Source: Parafrankia irregularis (GTDB lineage Bacteria; Actinomycetota; Actinomycetes; Frankiales; Frankiaceae). Taken from it: a stretch of DNA of 64,000 nt. The stretch covers positions 1 to 64,000 of the forward strand of contig NZ_FAOZ01000015.1 of assembly GCF_001536285.1 (NCBI RefSeq). Direction: 5' to 3'. Under the pieces are notes generated by a model. The model worked only from the letters and a program-made list of their open reading frames with translations. It was not told the DNA's origin and searched no databases. Positions 1 through 10,201 of the stretch are shown here, piece by piece. Positions within the stretch are counted from its first letter, which is position 1; every line of letters begins with the position of its first letter. The translations under genes and the position numbers were made by a program.

Positions 1-3000
1 CTCCGCGATCACCCCGACCACCGACTCGGTCACCGCCTCCAGCGACAACCCCGGCACCACCGGGACGTCCACCGAAACCGGGGCCGCGGCAGCCGCAACG
101 GTCGCCTCGGCGGGCACCGCGACCAGCGGCGGCACCGCCGGCACGGCAACCTCAGGAGCGGCAGGCGTCTCGGGCGCAGCAGGCACCGCAGGGGCGGCCG
201 GGTAGGTGGTCAGCGCTCCGTTGTGGTGCCCGTTCGGCCCCGACGACAGCTGCGTCACACCGTTCGGCACCGGCACCAGCGCGAGCGCAGGCGCAGGCGC
301 AGGCGCAGCCATCGGCACCGGCACCGCGGAGGTCGTCGGTGTCGGTGTCTGCCGGGCCGCGCCGAGGTAGGTCAGCAGGACGTCCCGCTGGGCGGCCACG
401 AGGTCGCGACCGGTCCGCAGGAACTCCAGCATGATCGTGTCGGCCGGGCCCACCGCGGGCAGCGGCGCCGGGCTGGCGGCCGGAGCCGGGCCGGCCGGCA
501 CCGCCGTACCCGCCGGCAGCGCCGGGTAGGCCGCGGGGTCAGGGCCGGGGTGGCGACCGGCGGACGCGGGACCCGCCCCGTTCGCACCAGCGCTCCCCGA
601 TGGGTGGCCGGGCAGCTGCCCGTCGAACGTCCGAAGATCGCTCATTGGAGAACCTCCCACCGTGTCACCGGGCCTCGCACCCAGCTGTTCAGGATCATGT
701 CGAGACGCCGGGACGCCGCCACCGGCCCCGGTCACCACTGCCGCCCCGTTGAGCACCGCCGCCCCGTTGAGCACCGCCGGCCCGTTGAGCACCGCCGGCC
801 CGGCCGGCGTGGCTTCCCCGTCCCGCGTCTGCGCGGTGGGGCTGATCCGCCGGGCGGGCAGCAGGCCGCCCGGCAGATGGCCGCCGTCGCTGGTCCGCAC
901 GTAGGCGCCGTCGATCAGCCAGCCGGGGCGCCGCGGCATCGCACCGGGGGCGACCACCCGGGTGTCCCGGCCGACGAACAGCGGGGACGGGTCGACGTCC
1001 GCGCCCGCGACAGCGAGCTCGGCCACCGCGAGCAGCAGCCGTCGCAGGCCGGGCTCGCCGGCGGCGTCGGTCGCCACGACCCGGTGCGGCCGCCCGGCGA
1101 GGATCTTGCCGGCGAGCTGGGAGAGCACCCGGCCCGGGCCGACCTCGACGAAGACACGCACACCGGCCGCGTACATGGCCTCGATCTGCTCCACGAAGCG
1201 CACCGGGGCGGCGAGCTGGCCGGCCAGCGCCGCGCGGATCTCCGCCGGGGCCTGCGGGTAGGGCCCGGCGGTCATGTTGGACCACACCGGGATCACACCC
1301 GCGCCGACGTCGGTACCGGCGAGCTCGGTGGCCAGCCCGTCCGCGGCAGCGGCCACGACCGGGCTGTGGAAGGCGCACGCGACCGGGATTCGCCGCGACG
1401 ACAGACCGGCGTTCTTCAACAGCTCCACCGCGGCGTCGATCGCCGCGGTCGGACCCGAGATCACGGTCTGGCGCGGAGCGTTCTGGTTCGCGAGCGCGAC
1501 GCCCGCGACGGTTCCGTCGGCCGCGGGCGCGCCGAGCACGGCGCGGATCTGGTCCGCGGTCGCGGAGACCGCGGCCATGGTTCCGGGATCGTCCCCGGCT
1601 GCCGCGAGAATCGCCTCCGCCCGGGCCCGGCTGAGCCGGACGAGATCGCGCCGGTCGAACACCCCGGCAGCGCACAGCGCCGCCAGCTCTCCGTACGAGT
1701 GGCCGGCAACATGATCGGGACGGATCCGCAGGCCACCCAGAAGATCGTAGATGGCGAGGTCGGCGAGCCCGAGGGCCGGCTGGGCGGACCGCGTGTCGGT
1801 CAGGGCCGCGGACTGCGCCGCTCGTTCGGCGTCGGAGAAGGCGGCCGGTGGGAACATCGTCGCGGCCACGTCCGGGGCGAGCTCCAGCAGGGACCGCAGC
1901 CGCGGGAAGGCCACAAAGAGGTCCGCAAGCATGCCCGGACGCTGGCTGCCCTGCCCGGGGAACAGGAACGCCAGGCTCCCCACGCCGCCCGCACCGCCAC
2001 CGCCACCAGCGGCACCGCCACCGAGCACGGTCGCGTGATCATCGCCGTCACGGACGAACAGGCCGGAACGGGGCGCGGAGCGCGGGTCACGAGCCCGCTC
2101 GACCGCCGCCGGCAGATCATCGAGGTCGTCGACGACGAAGGCGATCTGAACCGCTCCCCCGGCCTCCTCGCACACGGTGCGGGCGAAGTCACGCAGCCGG
2201 AAGGGACGGCCGGCGTCCTCGTTGGCCCGCACCTGGGCCGCGAGGGTGTCCAGGCGCCGCAGTGCGCCGGCCCGGTCGCGGGCACGCACCAGGAACAGTT
2301 CGGCCGACCAGCGGTCAAGGCCGTGCGCGGGCTCCGGTGCCTTGTCGTAGGCCGACACGACGACATGGAAGTTCGTCCCGCCGAACCCGAAGGCGGACAG
2401 GCCGGCGTGCCGCCGCGCCGGTGGGGCGACCCAGGGGCGGGCCTCGTCGTCGAAGTAGAACGGGCTGCTGTCGCGGTCCCAGTAGGGGTTCGGCTCGTCC
2501 ACGTGCAGGGTCGGCGGGCGGACGCCGGTCTCCACCGCGCGCGCGACCTTGACCAGCCCCGCGAGGCCCGCCGCGCACTTCGTGTGGCCGATCTGGGACT
2601 TCACCGAGCCGACCGCGCACTGGCCCGTCTCGGCGCCGTGCTCGGTGAAGACCTCGGTGAGCGTCGCGAGCTCCGTCCGGTCACCGACGACGGTCCCGGT
2701 CGCGTGCGCCTCCAGCACCCCGACCTCGGACGGCGAGATGCCCGCCCACGAGTAGGCCCGTTCCAGCGCGAGCACCTGCCCGGCCTTGCGCGGAGCGGTC
2801 AGGCCGAGCGCACGCCCGTCGGAGGAACCGGCGACCGACCGGATGACGGCACGGATCCGGTCGCCGTCGCGCTGGGCGTCCGCGAGCCGCTTGAGCACCA
2901 CCACGGCGACGCCCTCACCAAGGCTTGTGCCGTCGGCGCCGGCGGCGAAGCTCCGGCACCGCCCGCCCGGGGACAGCGCGTGCACCGACGCGAAGAGCAG

Positions 3001-6000
3001 GAAGTCGTGCACGGCCGAATGTGTGTCGACACCGCCGCACAGCACCAGGTCGGACGAACCGGCCGTGAGCTCCTTGCAGGCCGCGTCCAGGGCGGCCAGG
3101 GAGGAGGCGCAGGCGGCGTCCACGGTGAAGTTGAGACCGCCGAGATCGAGCCGGTTCGCCACCCGGCCGGCTATGACATTTGCCAGCAGGCCGGGAAAGG
3201 AATCCTCGTCGAGCTCGGGAAGAATCTCCTCGAGCTCGGCCGGCAGCTCCCCGACCCAGGCCCGGTGCGCGGACCGGAACCCATAGGCGGTGGAGAGATC
3301 CGAGCCGGACTCCGCGCCGAACACCACCGACGCCCGGCGCCGGTCGAACGGCCGATCGTCATAGCCGGCATCCCGCAGCGCCCGGGCGGCGACCTCCAGT
3401 GCGAGCAGCTGGCCCGGGTCGATGCTGCGCAGTGACCGCGGCGGAATCCCGTACGCCAGGGCGTCGAAAGGAATCCGCGGCAGAAAGCCACCCCATTTGG
3501 ACGGGGTCCGCCGCCCGGCGTCCTTCACCACGGAGTCGGGGTCGTAGTAGAGGTCCACGTCCCAGCGCTCGGCCGGCACCTCCGTTATCGCGTCGATCCC
3601 GTCGACCACATTGGCCCAGTAGTCCTTTTCGTCGGCGGCACTCGGGAACACCGCGGACATGCCGACGATCGCGATATCGATGGGGCGCGCGGACTCGCGC
3701 ACGGAAGCGACGGAACGCGCGGCACGCTCCGCCTGTCCGCCGGCATCGGCAGCGTCAGCGGCCTCAGCGGCGGCGGCACCGGCAACATCTGCGCCGGTGC
3801 CGCCGGTCTCGGCGTCGGCGGGCTGTGCCGGGGCCGGGACGAAGGAGACCGCGAGCTCGCCGGCCCGAGCCGGAAGCCGGGCCATGGCCTCGTCGGTCAC
3901 CTCGGCGTGCAGCCGGGCGATCGTCGTCCGGGCCGACCGCAGCGCAGAGACCTGACCGATCATGAACATGCCCTCGGCGGCCTGGTCGCTCGCGCCGACC
4001 GCGACCAGCTCGCCGCCTTCGCGCCGGACACCGCGGCTCGCGATGCGCAGCCGGCCGAGGTTGAGCTGCTCCAGCTCGGCCCACATCTGCTTGCGTGGCA
4101 CCCCGGCGGCGGTCAGCTCGTCGCGGCGGCGCAGGAACTCACGCACGTAACCGGACTCCACACAGCGCGTGGCGTGGCCCGGTGAGGTCTCCAGCAGGAC
4201 CGTGCGGGACGCGGCGATCGCCGCCTCCTGGAAGCCGGGCATGATCGCGCCGTCCTCGACGGCCTCCTCGGTGAACAGATACGCCGTCCCCATCAGGACA
4301 CCGATCTGGGCACCGCGCTCGACCAGCGGCGCGGCCGCGGCGGCGACCATCGCCGCCGAAGTGGCGTCGTGGATGCCACCGGCGAACAGGATGTGGACGT
4401 CCCCGAGGCTCTCCGGCCCGTCCTGCGCACGCCGGGCGAACGCCAGCAGGCCGCTGATCTGCGCCTCCCAGAGCGGGAAGCTCGCCCGCGGCCCGACATG
4501 GCCGCCACATTCGCGCCCTTCGAAGACGAACTTGCGCGCGCCGTCCGCCAGGAACCGCTCCAGCAGGCCAGGCGACGGAACATGCAGGAAGGTGTCAATG
4601 CCCGCCGCCTCCAGCGGCGCCGACTGGGCAGGACGTCCACCCGCGATCAGCGCACACGGTGGGCGAACCGCGTGCACCGCGTCGAGCTGCGCGGCCCGGA
4701 CCTCGGGCGGCGCGAACCCGAGGACGCCCACGCCCCACGGCAGGTCACCCAGCAGGTCGGCCGTCTCCGTCAGCAGCGCGTGGGCCTCCGGCCCGCTCAT
4801 CAGCGCGAGCGCCAGGAACGGCAGCCCACCGGCGCTCGCGACGGAGTGCGCGAACTGCGCGCGGTCGCTGACCCGGGTCATCGGCCCCTGTGCGACCGGG
4901 TGGCGAAGGCCCCGGGCCGCGGCGAAGGCCGATCCCGACGCCAGCGGGCGGTGGCGGGCCGCGGCGGCCAGCGAGGAGCGGATCGAGGCCCGCACCGCGC
5001 CGACCACAGCACTCGCCGACACGTGCCGATCGGCCAGTTCGGCGGCGAAGGCGCCGTCCTGGCCGATCGGCAGCAGCTGGGTCCGCAGATCACGCCCGCC
5101 GAGCCGCGACGCGACGGATCCGGCCGCCACCGACCGGCCGGCGGTGAGCGCGCCGTCCGAGGCCCGTTCGCCGCCGGTGTCGCGGAAGTCCAGTGCTGGC
5201 TCGTCTGCCGACGAGCCGGTCGACGAGCCGTCCTGGCTGCTCCCGGCCCAGCCCACCAGCGCGGCGACGGGCAGGTCGGGCCGGACGTACACCCGATGTC
5301 CGTCGATCAGGGCCGTCTCGCTGCCGTCCATCGCGCGGACAGCCTTCGCCACCTCGGCCGGAAGCTCCACCTCACGCACGAGCGCCAGCTGCGAGTCGAG
5401 GACGACCCCGGCCGCGCCGCCGGCGACCGCGGCGGCCGCGGTCGCCGGACCGATTCCACCGGCGGCCCACACAGGGGCAACAGTCCCGTCCCGCCGCGTC
5501 GCGTTCGCGGCGTTCAGATGCTGTAGCAGAGTGAACGTCGTGAGGTCACCGACCCGCCCCCCGGCCTCGTTACCACGGGCGACCAGGCCATCAGCACCGT
5601 CGGCGAGCGCACGCAGTGCGTCCTGGACGGAGAGAACCTCCACCAGCACCCGCCGCCCGCCTCGGGCGGCCTCGGTGACACTCCAGGGCGCATCCACACC
5701 GAGTAGCACTGTGTCGACCACGGCGGCGAGGTCACCGGCGAGGTCGCCGACGACCAACGGGCATCCCTGCGCGACCCGCACGCCGAACGGCGCCGAGGAC
5801 CACGCCGCCGTCGCGGCCAGCGCCTCGCGACCGCGGCCGGCGTCGAGGCCGAGATCGAGAACTCCCAGCGCCCCGCAGTGCCCGACCGCGGCGATCAGGT
5901 GCGGCGCGGGTTCACCGAACGGGCTGATGACGACGACCAGATCTCGGTCGGCGCGCCGCGCCTGCGCGGGTCGGGCGTGCGCACTCGCTGCGCTGCTCAT
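1..6000 (-). CDS. PfaD-like/KS/AT/ACP type I polyketide (secondary lipid) synthase, 3' end outside window
   Basis: At least 2000 codons stay open to the left edge. ATG at 6000 follows GGAGGAG. Two nitropropane-dioxygenase/PfaD-like flavin barrels fill residues about 20-330 and 365-640; the second has QGPMTRVSD and EGRECGGHVGPR. A ketosynthase starts near 773, with Cys in VDAACASSL at 964, EAHATGT near 1097 and GHTKCAAGL near 1135. An acyltransferase follows (FPGQGSQ near 1347, Ser of GHSYGEL at 1435, CAFHSP near 1543). A Pro/Ala-rich linker leads to the start of a carrier protein at the window edge. DAACASSL and GHSYGEL with a PfaD-like reductase fit PUFA-synthase/glycolipid-type synthases rather than modular antibiotic PKSs. 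The product (a long-chain lipid or fatty alcohol) is inference. Reductive and release domains must lie to the left. Confidence 0.9.
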   Translation of the reverse strand, partial: MSSAASAHARPAQARRADRDLVVVISPFGEPAPHLIAAVGHCGALGVLDLGLDAGRGREALAATAAWSSAPFGVRVAQGCPLVVGDLAGDLAAVVDTVLLGVDAPWSVTEAARGGRRVLVEVLSVQDALRALADGADGLVARGNEAGGRVGDLTTFTLLQHLNAANATRRDGTVAPVWAAGGIGPATAAAAVAGGAAGVVLDSQLALVREVELPAEVAKAVRAMDGSETALIDGHRVYVRPDLPVAALVGWAGSSQDGSSTGSSADEPALDFRDTGGERASDGALTAGRSVAAGSVASRLGGRDLRTQLLPIGQDGAFAAELADRHVSASAVVGAVRASIRSSLAAAARHRPLASGSAFAAARGLRHPVAQGPMTRVSDRAQFAHSVASAGGLPFLALALMSGPEAHALLTETADLLGDLPWGVGVLGFAPPEVRAAQLDAVHAVRPPCALIAGGRPAQSAPLEAAGIDTFLHVPSPGLLERFLADGARKFVFEGRECGGHVGPRASFPLWEAQISGLLAFARRAQDGPESLGDVHILFAGGIHDATSAAMVAAAAAPLVERGAQIGVLMGTAYLFTEEAVEDGAIMPGFQEAAIAASRTVLLETSPGHATRCVESGYVREFLRRRDELTAAGVPRKQMWAELEQLNLGRLRIASRGVRREGGELVAVGASDQAAEGMFMIGQVSALRSARTTIARLHAEVTDEAMARLPARAGELAVSFVPAPAQPADAETGGTGADVAGAAAAEAADAADAGGQAERAARSVASVRESARPIDIAIVGMSAVFPSAADEKDYWANVVDGIDAITEVPAERWDVDLYYDPDSVVKDAGRRTPSKWGGFLPRIPFDALAYGIPPRSLRSIDPGQLLALEVAARALRDAGYDDRPFDRRRASVVFGAESGSDLSTAYGFRSAHRAWVGELPAELEEILPELDEDSFPGLLANVIAGRVANRLDLGGLNFTVDAACASSLAALDAACKELTAGSSDLVLCGGVDTHSAVHDFLLFASVHALSPGGRCRSFAAGADGTSLGEGVAVVVLKRLADAQRDGDRIRAVIRSVAGSSDGRALGLTAPRKAGQVLALERAYSWAGISPSEVGVLEAHATGTVVGDRTELATLTEVFTEHGAETGQCAVGSVKSQIGHTKCAAGLAGLVKVARAVETGVRPPTLHVDEPNPYWDRDSSPFYFDDEARPWVAPPARRHAGLSAFGFGGTNFHVVVSAYDKAPEPAHGLDRWSAELFLVRARDRAGALRRLDTLAAQVRANEDAGRPFRLRDFARTVCEEAGGAVQIAFVVDDLDDLPAAVERARDPRSAPRSGLFVRDGDDHATVLGGGAAGGGGGAGGVGSLAFLFPGQGSQRPGMLADLFVAFPRLRSLLELAPDVAATMFPPAAFSDAERAAQSAALTDTRSAQPALGLADLAIYDLLGGLRIRPDHVAGHSYGELAALCAAGVFDRRDLVRLSRARAEAILAAAGDDPGTMAAVSATADQIRAVLGAPAADGTVAGVALANQNAPRQTVISGPTAAIDAAVELLKNAGLSSRRIPVACAFHSPVVAAAADGLATELAGTDVGAGVIPVWSNMTAGPYPQAPAEIRAALAGQLAAPVRFVEQIEAMYAAGVRVFVEVGPGRVLSQLAGKILAGRPHRVVATDAAGEPGLRRLLLAVAELAVAGADVDPSPLFVGRDTRVVAPGAMPRRPGWLIDGAYVRTSDGGHLPGGLLPARRISPTAQTRDGEATPAGPAVLNGPAVLNGAAVLNGAAVVTGAGGGVPASRHDPEQLGARPGDTVGGSPMSDLRTFDGQLPGHPSGSAGANGAGPASAGRHPGPDPAAYPALPAGTAVPAGPAPAASPAPLPAVGPADTIMLEFLRTGRDLVAAQRDVLLTYLGAARQTPTPTTSAVPVPMAAPAPAPALALVPVPNGVTQLSSGPNGHHNGALTTYPAAPAVPAAPETPAAPEVAVPAVPPLVAVPAEATVAAAAAPVSVDVPVVPGLSLEAVTESVVGVIAE

Positions 6001-7810
6001 CGGTGACTCCTCCTGGCCTGGGACCGCCGCACGCGGCGACTACCGGGTTCGGCTGCTGTCAGCGGGGGGCGAAAGCGGTCGGCATGCTGACGCCGGATTC
6101 GGATGGCTACAACCGGCCGGCGACGGAGAGCCGTGGATGATGTCGTCATGGCCGGGCTGCCACGGATCCGCACGCCTCGCGCTGCTTCAGGCTTGGTGCC
6201 GGCGGGGCGATCGGCGTATCGAACAGATGCGGCTCCAGGTGGGGTAGAACGGCGACAACCGAGACGGACGCAATACCGTCAGCGACGATTGGGTCGCGGC
6301 GACGCCCCAACCCAATCAGTTGGCCCCTGGCAACGAACGTGCGCGAAATACTAGCCCGCACGTCCTGCTTCCCCGCACCTAGGTGCCGCCACGAAACGAT
6401 CCCGTGATCCGGCTGGTCACCTGCCTGTCCGGTGTAGGCCATCGGTGGTTCGCCGCCCGTCCTGGCGCGCCCCCACTCCCCCGCGGGCGCGGTGACGGCG
6501 GTCACGGACGCATCGTGCGAAGGCACGTTGTTCACCGCGGCGACATAGTCCAGGTGTCGACAGCAGATCCATTTACAACGGACTCGCGACTGATTTCCGG
6601 TGCTAACACGGGTTGAAACCTGGCTCTGGTACGGCGCGGCAGATCCGCGATCGAACCCGGCAGGAGAAACCGCACTGGCTTTCTTCGGTCGGGCAACGCA
6701 CGTGTGACGGCAGACCGCACGGTTTCCCCACGACATGGCATTCATCCAGGTGTTCCTCCGGTCCGTGCCGGAACAGCGGCCCGACGTCCGCCATGAACGG
6801 ACGGGCGCGCTGACAGCGGACTCGTCTCTTCTGCCCTCCGAACCTGCCGCGCTATGGCCCGTTCAACCTAGTCACTCTTCGGGCACAGCCGCAAGCACAG
6901 GCACGGCAGTTTTCCGTCGACGCACCCGGCAACCTCGGCACTGGATCGACAAATGCCCTGTTCAATGCACTGCGGCACCGCGACCGAAACCAGGATCCGG
7001 GTCGCGAGCAGCGATGCTCCGTGCTCTCCGTGAGCACGCGAAACACTAGTCACCGCACCCTTTGGACCACCCGAAGTAACTACACACCGTCGTTCACGGG
7101 ATACCCGATGGACAGATCGGGACAGCTCTCACCCGCGGATCAGGGGTGGCTGCGGTGGATGCCGCGTCAAGGGCATTGACGGCGGGCACCGCGGGACTCG
7201 TCGGGGCGGTGAGCACCCGTCAGGGCGGACGCACCACGAAGCGAGAACCCAGGCCGATGCGAGTTTCGCGCTCCCTGGCATGCGGGCCCGACTGCAGGGG
7301 GCAGCGGCGACCACGGTGTCACCCACCAGGGAGAGGCGGTCATCTCCCGCCGGACCAGCGGACAGGCAGCCCGGCTCCGGCAACCGTGGCCAGGGGGTCA
7401 CAACCCGCCACGAGACCGCTTCAAGTCGCAATCGACCATGCTGTCGGCCGCACCCTGCCCGCGACGGTAGCTACCCGCCAACGGTGGGACAAGTACGCCT
7501 GGGACCTGACCATGCCGAGTGGCCCGATGGACCCCAGACGCGGGGGGACGACAGCTATACCCAACGGACGACCAATCTACCCGGTTCCCTGGCCGATGGC
7601 GGCGGCCGACCGGGCGCCGCATCCGGTTCGCCAGGACGGCCCGGGCGCTGGCCGCGCAGGCCGCCGCGCCGGGCCCGGATGCGGTACGGGCCCGGCGCGG
7701 CGAGTGCGTGCACGCAGGTATCTGGACGGCCGGCCGCGGCCGACCGGGCGAAGCCGGACCGTGGGCTGGTCCGTATCGCGGTTCCGGTCAGGCGGGCGGA
7801 ACCGGCCGGG

Positions 7811-7855
7811 GCGGAGCTGTCCGAGGCGGAGCTGTCCGAGGCGGAGCTATCCGGG
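7811..7855. repeat. 15-bp tandem repeat, three copies
   Basis: The unit gcggagctgtccgag occurs three times in a row, the third copy with two changes. Read in one plus frame it gives AELSE-AELSE-AELSG, which resembles a pentapeptide-repeat A(D/N)LXX pattern. The surrounding frame has no other support, so coding is doubtful. Confidence 0.8.
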
Positions 7856-7938
7856 GCGCGGCCGGACGGTGTCGTCCGGGCCGTGCTGTGCCGGGGCGCG
7901 GGTCAGGCGTCTGTCTGGCTGACGTCCGATGCGGACGG

Positions 7939-7992
7939 TACTGCTGGAACACGTACTGCTGGAACACGTACTGGCGGAACACGTACTGGTGG
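7939..7992. repeat. 15-bp tandem repeat, about 3.6 copies
   Basis: The unit tactgctggaacacg is repeated head to tail with a few substitutions in the last copies. It lies 83 bp after the other 15-bp repeat. The equal unit length suggests both arose by slippage inside a former coding sequence. Confidence 0.8.
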
Positions 7993-8185
7993 GCCGGGAC
8001 AGATGGGACGGCTGCCGGTCGGGACGGCGGCGCGGCGGGGCGGCGCCGACGGACGGACAGCGCTGGCTGACTGCAGGGCAGGCAGGAACCCGAGCCGGCC
8101 GGGGCACGGCCGGGCAGACGATGCCGACCATGCGAGCAGCGCCGGCACAGGTGCGGTGCCGGGCGAACCCGGACCAGGGCCCTGA

Positions 8186-9232
8186 CTACAACCGGGGCAG
8201 CCCCGGAGCCGGCATCGAGCCCATCTCACGCTGCCAGGCGAGGGCGAGCTGAGTGCGGTTCGAGCAGCCCGTCGCCACCAGCGCATGCGTCAGGTGGTGC
8301 TTCACGGTGTCGATGCTGATGCAGAGCGCCTCGGCGACCTGCCGGTTCGACTGGCCCTCCGCGACCAGGCGCACGACATCGCGCTCACGCGCGGACAGCT
8401 TCGCCGTCACGGCCGGGCCGGGGTTCACGCGGATGTAGAAGCGCAGCAGGTTGCCCAGGTGGCGGGCCAGCACCGCACCGACAGCCCGGTCCCGCGGACC
8501 GAACGCGCCGGGGCGGGGGTCGAGCAGCGAGACCACGGCGCCGACGCCACTGTTACCGGCGAGCCTGATCAGCAGCTTCGCGTGGATGCCGTGGGCGCGC
8601 AGGAAGCGCTCGAGCCGCAGCCGCACCTCGGGACGGTCGGGCACGCCGATCTCGTCCAGGGTGACGAGCCCGCGCTCCCACATGAGCCGCAGGCTCTCCG
8701 GGTCGTTGAAGACCTCCAGGCTGCGGTAGCGCTCCAGGAACGGCCCTGCCATGCGCAGCGCGAGGCCACGGCCGGTCGGGCGGGCGTCCTGGAAGGTCGC
8801 CTGCGGGGAGGAGCCCAGGAAGAAGGCGGAGTGGCGGTAGCCGAGGTGGCGGGCCATGCCGTCCAGGGCGGCCTCACGGAACGCCGGGAGCGAGGCGGCA
8901 CGCTCGCAATCCTCGACGACACGCAGCACGCCGCGCAGCTCCGCCGCGCCCAGGGCCAGGTCACGCGGCACCTGGGGGCCGCGGGCGGGGACCGCCGGCG
9001 CCCGGGCGGGAAGCCCCGCCGCGACCGCGCCGGGACGAGTCCGCGCCGCGGGGTGGCCCACCGCGGACGTCGCGGTGATCGGCGCGTGCCGGGTGGCGGG
9101 CGCCCGGTGCGGCGCGGGAACGCCGGTCGGCCGGGCAACCCCCGCTGATGTGTCCATCGTCACGGCGAGCCGGCCAGTGGCCGGATGAGCGCTGGGGCTA
9201 CCATCGGGATTGCTGAGCATTCGGTCAGTCAC
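8186..9232 (-). CDS. LuxR-family transcriptional regulator
   Basis: A 348-residue protein. The last ~65 residues are a LuxR/GerE helix-turn-helix: LSARERDVVRLVAEG, then NRQVAEALCISIDTVKHHL, residues about 281-340. The first ~90 residues are Ala/Pro-rich and probably disordered. The middle (about 95-270) may be a ligand or signal-sensing domain that I cannot name; no receiver-domain aspartate pattern is evident. The GTG start at 9232 is chosen because GGAGG lies 5 nt upstream; an in-frame ATG at 9220 is the alternative. It is transcribed away from the DUF6458 gene, and the shared 446-bp upstream region holds a 21-bp palindrome. The regulated genes are unknown. Confidence 0.9.
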   Translation of the reverse strand: MTDRMLSNPDGSPSAHPATGRLAVTMDTSAGVARPTGVPAPHRAPATRHAPITATSAVGHPAARTRPGAVAAGLPARAPAVPARGPQVPRDLALGAAELRGVLRVVEDCERAASLPAFREAALDGMARHLGYRHSAFFLGSSPQATFQDARPTGRGLALRMAGPFLERYRSLEVFNDPESLRLMWERGLVTLDEIGVPDRPEVRLRLERFLRAHGIHAKLLIRLAGNSGVGAVVSLLDPRPGAFGPRDRAVGAVLARHLGNLLRFYIRVNPGPAVTAKLSARERDVVRLVAEGQSNRQVAEALCISIDTVKHHLTHALVATGCSNRTQLALAWQREMGSMPAPGLPRL

Positions 9233-9678
9233 ACATGCCTCCGGGGGCAGACCGACACCAGGTCACTGGCCGGTAGTCGCGAATCAGCCGGCGTATTTCC
9301 GGCCAAGCTGGACATGTTCGGCAAGCCTAGGGCCGCGACTACCCAGATGCCAGCCTGCGACACCTACTTTCTGGCGCCTGATAAGCCTGACTGGCTTATC
9401 TGACTATTGAATCTCAGCTCATGCGCCGTTTACCCGCCAGCCATCGTCAATTGCGACCGCGCCGACACGGCGCGTAACGACAACGGCGGGACTCCACCAC
9501 CCAAAGGTGCCAGCAACGGCCCTCAAACTGGCCCGGACCGACCACCACCTCCACCTTCGACCACGGGCGTGTAAACGGTCGACACGGAGGGTAGTTTTCT
9601 TACCGGTAGCATCTAACTGCTCACATCAAGTCACCAGCCAGGCGTGTTCCGTGAGCACGCCACTGCGAGGTGAGGCAT
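9233..9678. other. Divergent intergenic region
   Basis: 446 bp between the divergent LuxR and DUF6458 genes, so it should hold both promoters. The only clear structure is the palindrome at 9380-9400. No gene is seen. Confidence 0.6.
9380..9400. promoter_or_regulatory. Palindrome, candidate operator
   Basis: GATAAGCC and GGCTTATC form perfect 8-bp arms around TGACT. It lies between divergent genes, about 150 bp upstream of the LuxR start and 280 bp upstream of the DUF6458 start. No T-tract follows, so an operator (perhaps for the neighbouring LuxR protein) is likelier than a terminator. Binding is inference. Confidence 0.4.
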
Positions 9679-10149
9679 GTGACGACCGGATTCTCGATCT
9701 TCCTGCTCGCCGCCGGGGCGATCCTGCGCTTCGCGTTGTCCTACCGGTTGAACGGCGTCGACCTGCATGCGCTCGGATCGATCATCATGGCCACCGGCGC
9801 CGCCACCCTGTTCGTCTGCTTCATCCGGGACCTGCGCACGGCTCGCCGTCGAAGGCCGGCCCCGGTCGCGCGGACGCTGCCCCTGGGCACACTGATTCCC
9901 CCGGAAGATGGCACCGCCGAGTGGAACTGGCCCGCCGCCGAATCCGCGCGGAGCGCCGATCCCGGTGGTCCCGGATTTCGTCTCGCCGACGATGGCACGT
10001 CCTCCTGGCACACCCCCCGTCCGGGGATCCCCCGGCCCTGGGAGGACACCGGCCACCCCGGCTACGCCGCCGACGCCTGCCCAGGGGACGGCGCCGGCGA
10101 CTGGCCCGAAGGTGGTAGCACCTCCGACTCGTGGTCGCACCAGCGTTGA
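9679..10149 (+). CDS. DUF6458-like small membrane protein
   Basis: From GTG at 9679 (after GAGGTGAGG) the protein is 156 residues. It begins with a short hydrophobic segment (TGFSIFLLAAGAILRFAL), then VDLHALGSIIMATGAATLFV. This is the pattern of the two-helix DUF6458 family of Actinobacteria. The rest, from about residue 55, is Pro/Gly/Trp-rich and probably cytoplasmic and disordered. An in-frame GTG at 9670 is a less likely start. Function is unknown for the family. It ends 53 bp before the convergent LAL regulator's stop. Confidence 0.8.
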   Translation: MTTGFSIFLLAAGAILRFALSYRLNGVDLHALGSIIMATGAATLFVCFIRDLRTARRRRPAPVARTLPLGTLIPPEDGTAEWNWPAAESARSADPGGPGFRLADDGTSSWHTPRPGIPRPWEDTGHPGYAADACPGDGAGDWPEGGSTSDSWSHQR

Positions 10150-10201
10150 CCGCCCCGGCCGGCGGTCACACCGCGCCGGGCGGTCAGAGCAGGCCGGGCG
10201 G

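Larger units (their letters stand above)
6001..8185. other. 2.2-kb stretch without a convincing gene
   Basis: This lies upstream of the minus-strand synthase and downstream of the minus-strand LuxR gene. Open frames in all six frames are Arg/Pro/Gly-rich and have no recognisable domain. About 6250-7100 is less GC-rich than the surroundings and may hold the synthase promoter. Between about 7620 and 7930 codon use looks gene-like, but the good frame switches near 7720, which suggests a decayed coding sequence. Two 15-bp tandem repeats lie at 7811-7855 and 7939-7992. Confidence 0.5.

Noticed and set aside
223-3435. A 1070-codon open frame on the plus strand
   Set aside because: It is antisense to the synthase gene. 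Its product is Arg/Gly/His-rich without domains, while the minus frame gives clear KS and AT motifs.
1-6000. Enediyne or modular antibiotic PKS
   Set aside because: The PfaD-like N-terminus, DAACASSL ketosynthase and GHSYGEL acyltransferase fit lipid-type synthases better. Enediyne PKSs start with the KS.
4169-6247. A 692-codon plus-strand open frame
   Set aside because: It is the complement of the PfaD-like domains. Ser/Ala/Arg-rich composition and no motif.
6146-6745. A 199-codon minus-strand gene upstream of the synthase
   Set aside because: No RBS, no domain and mixed composition; competing frames are equally open.
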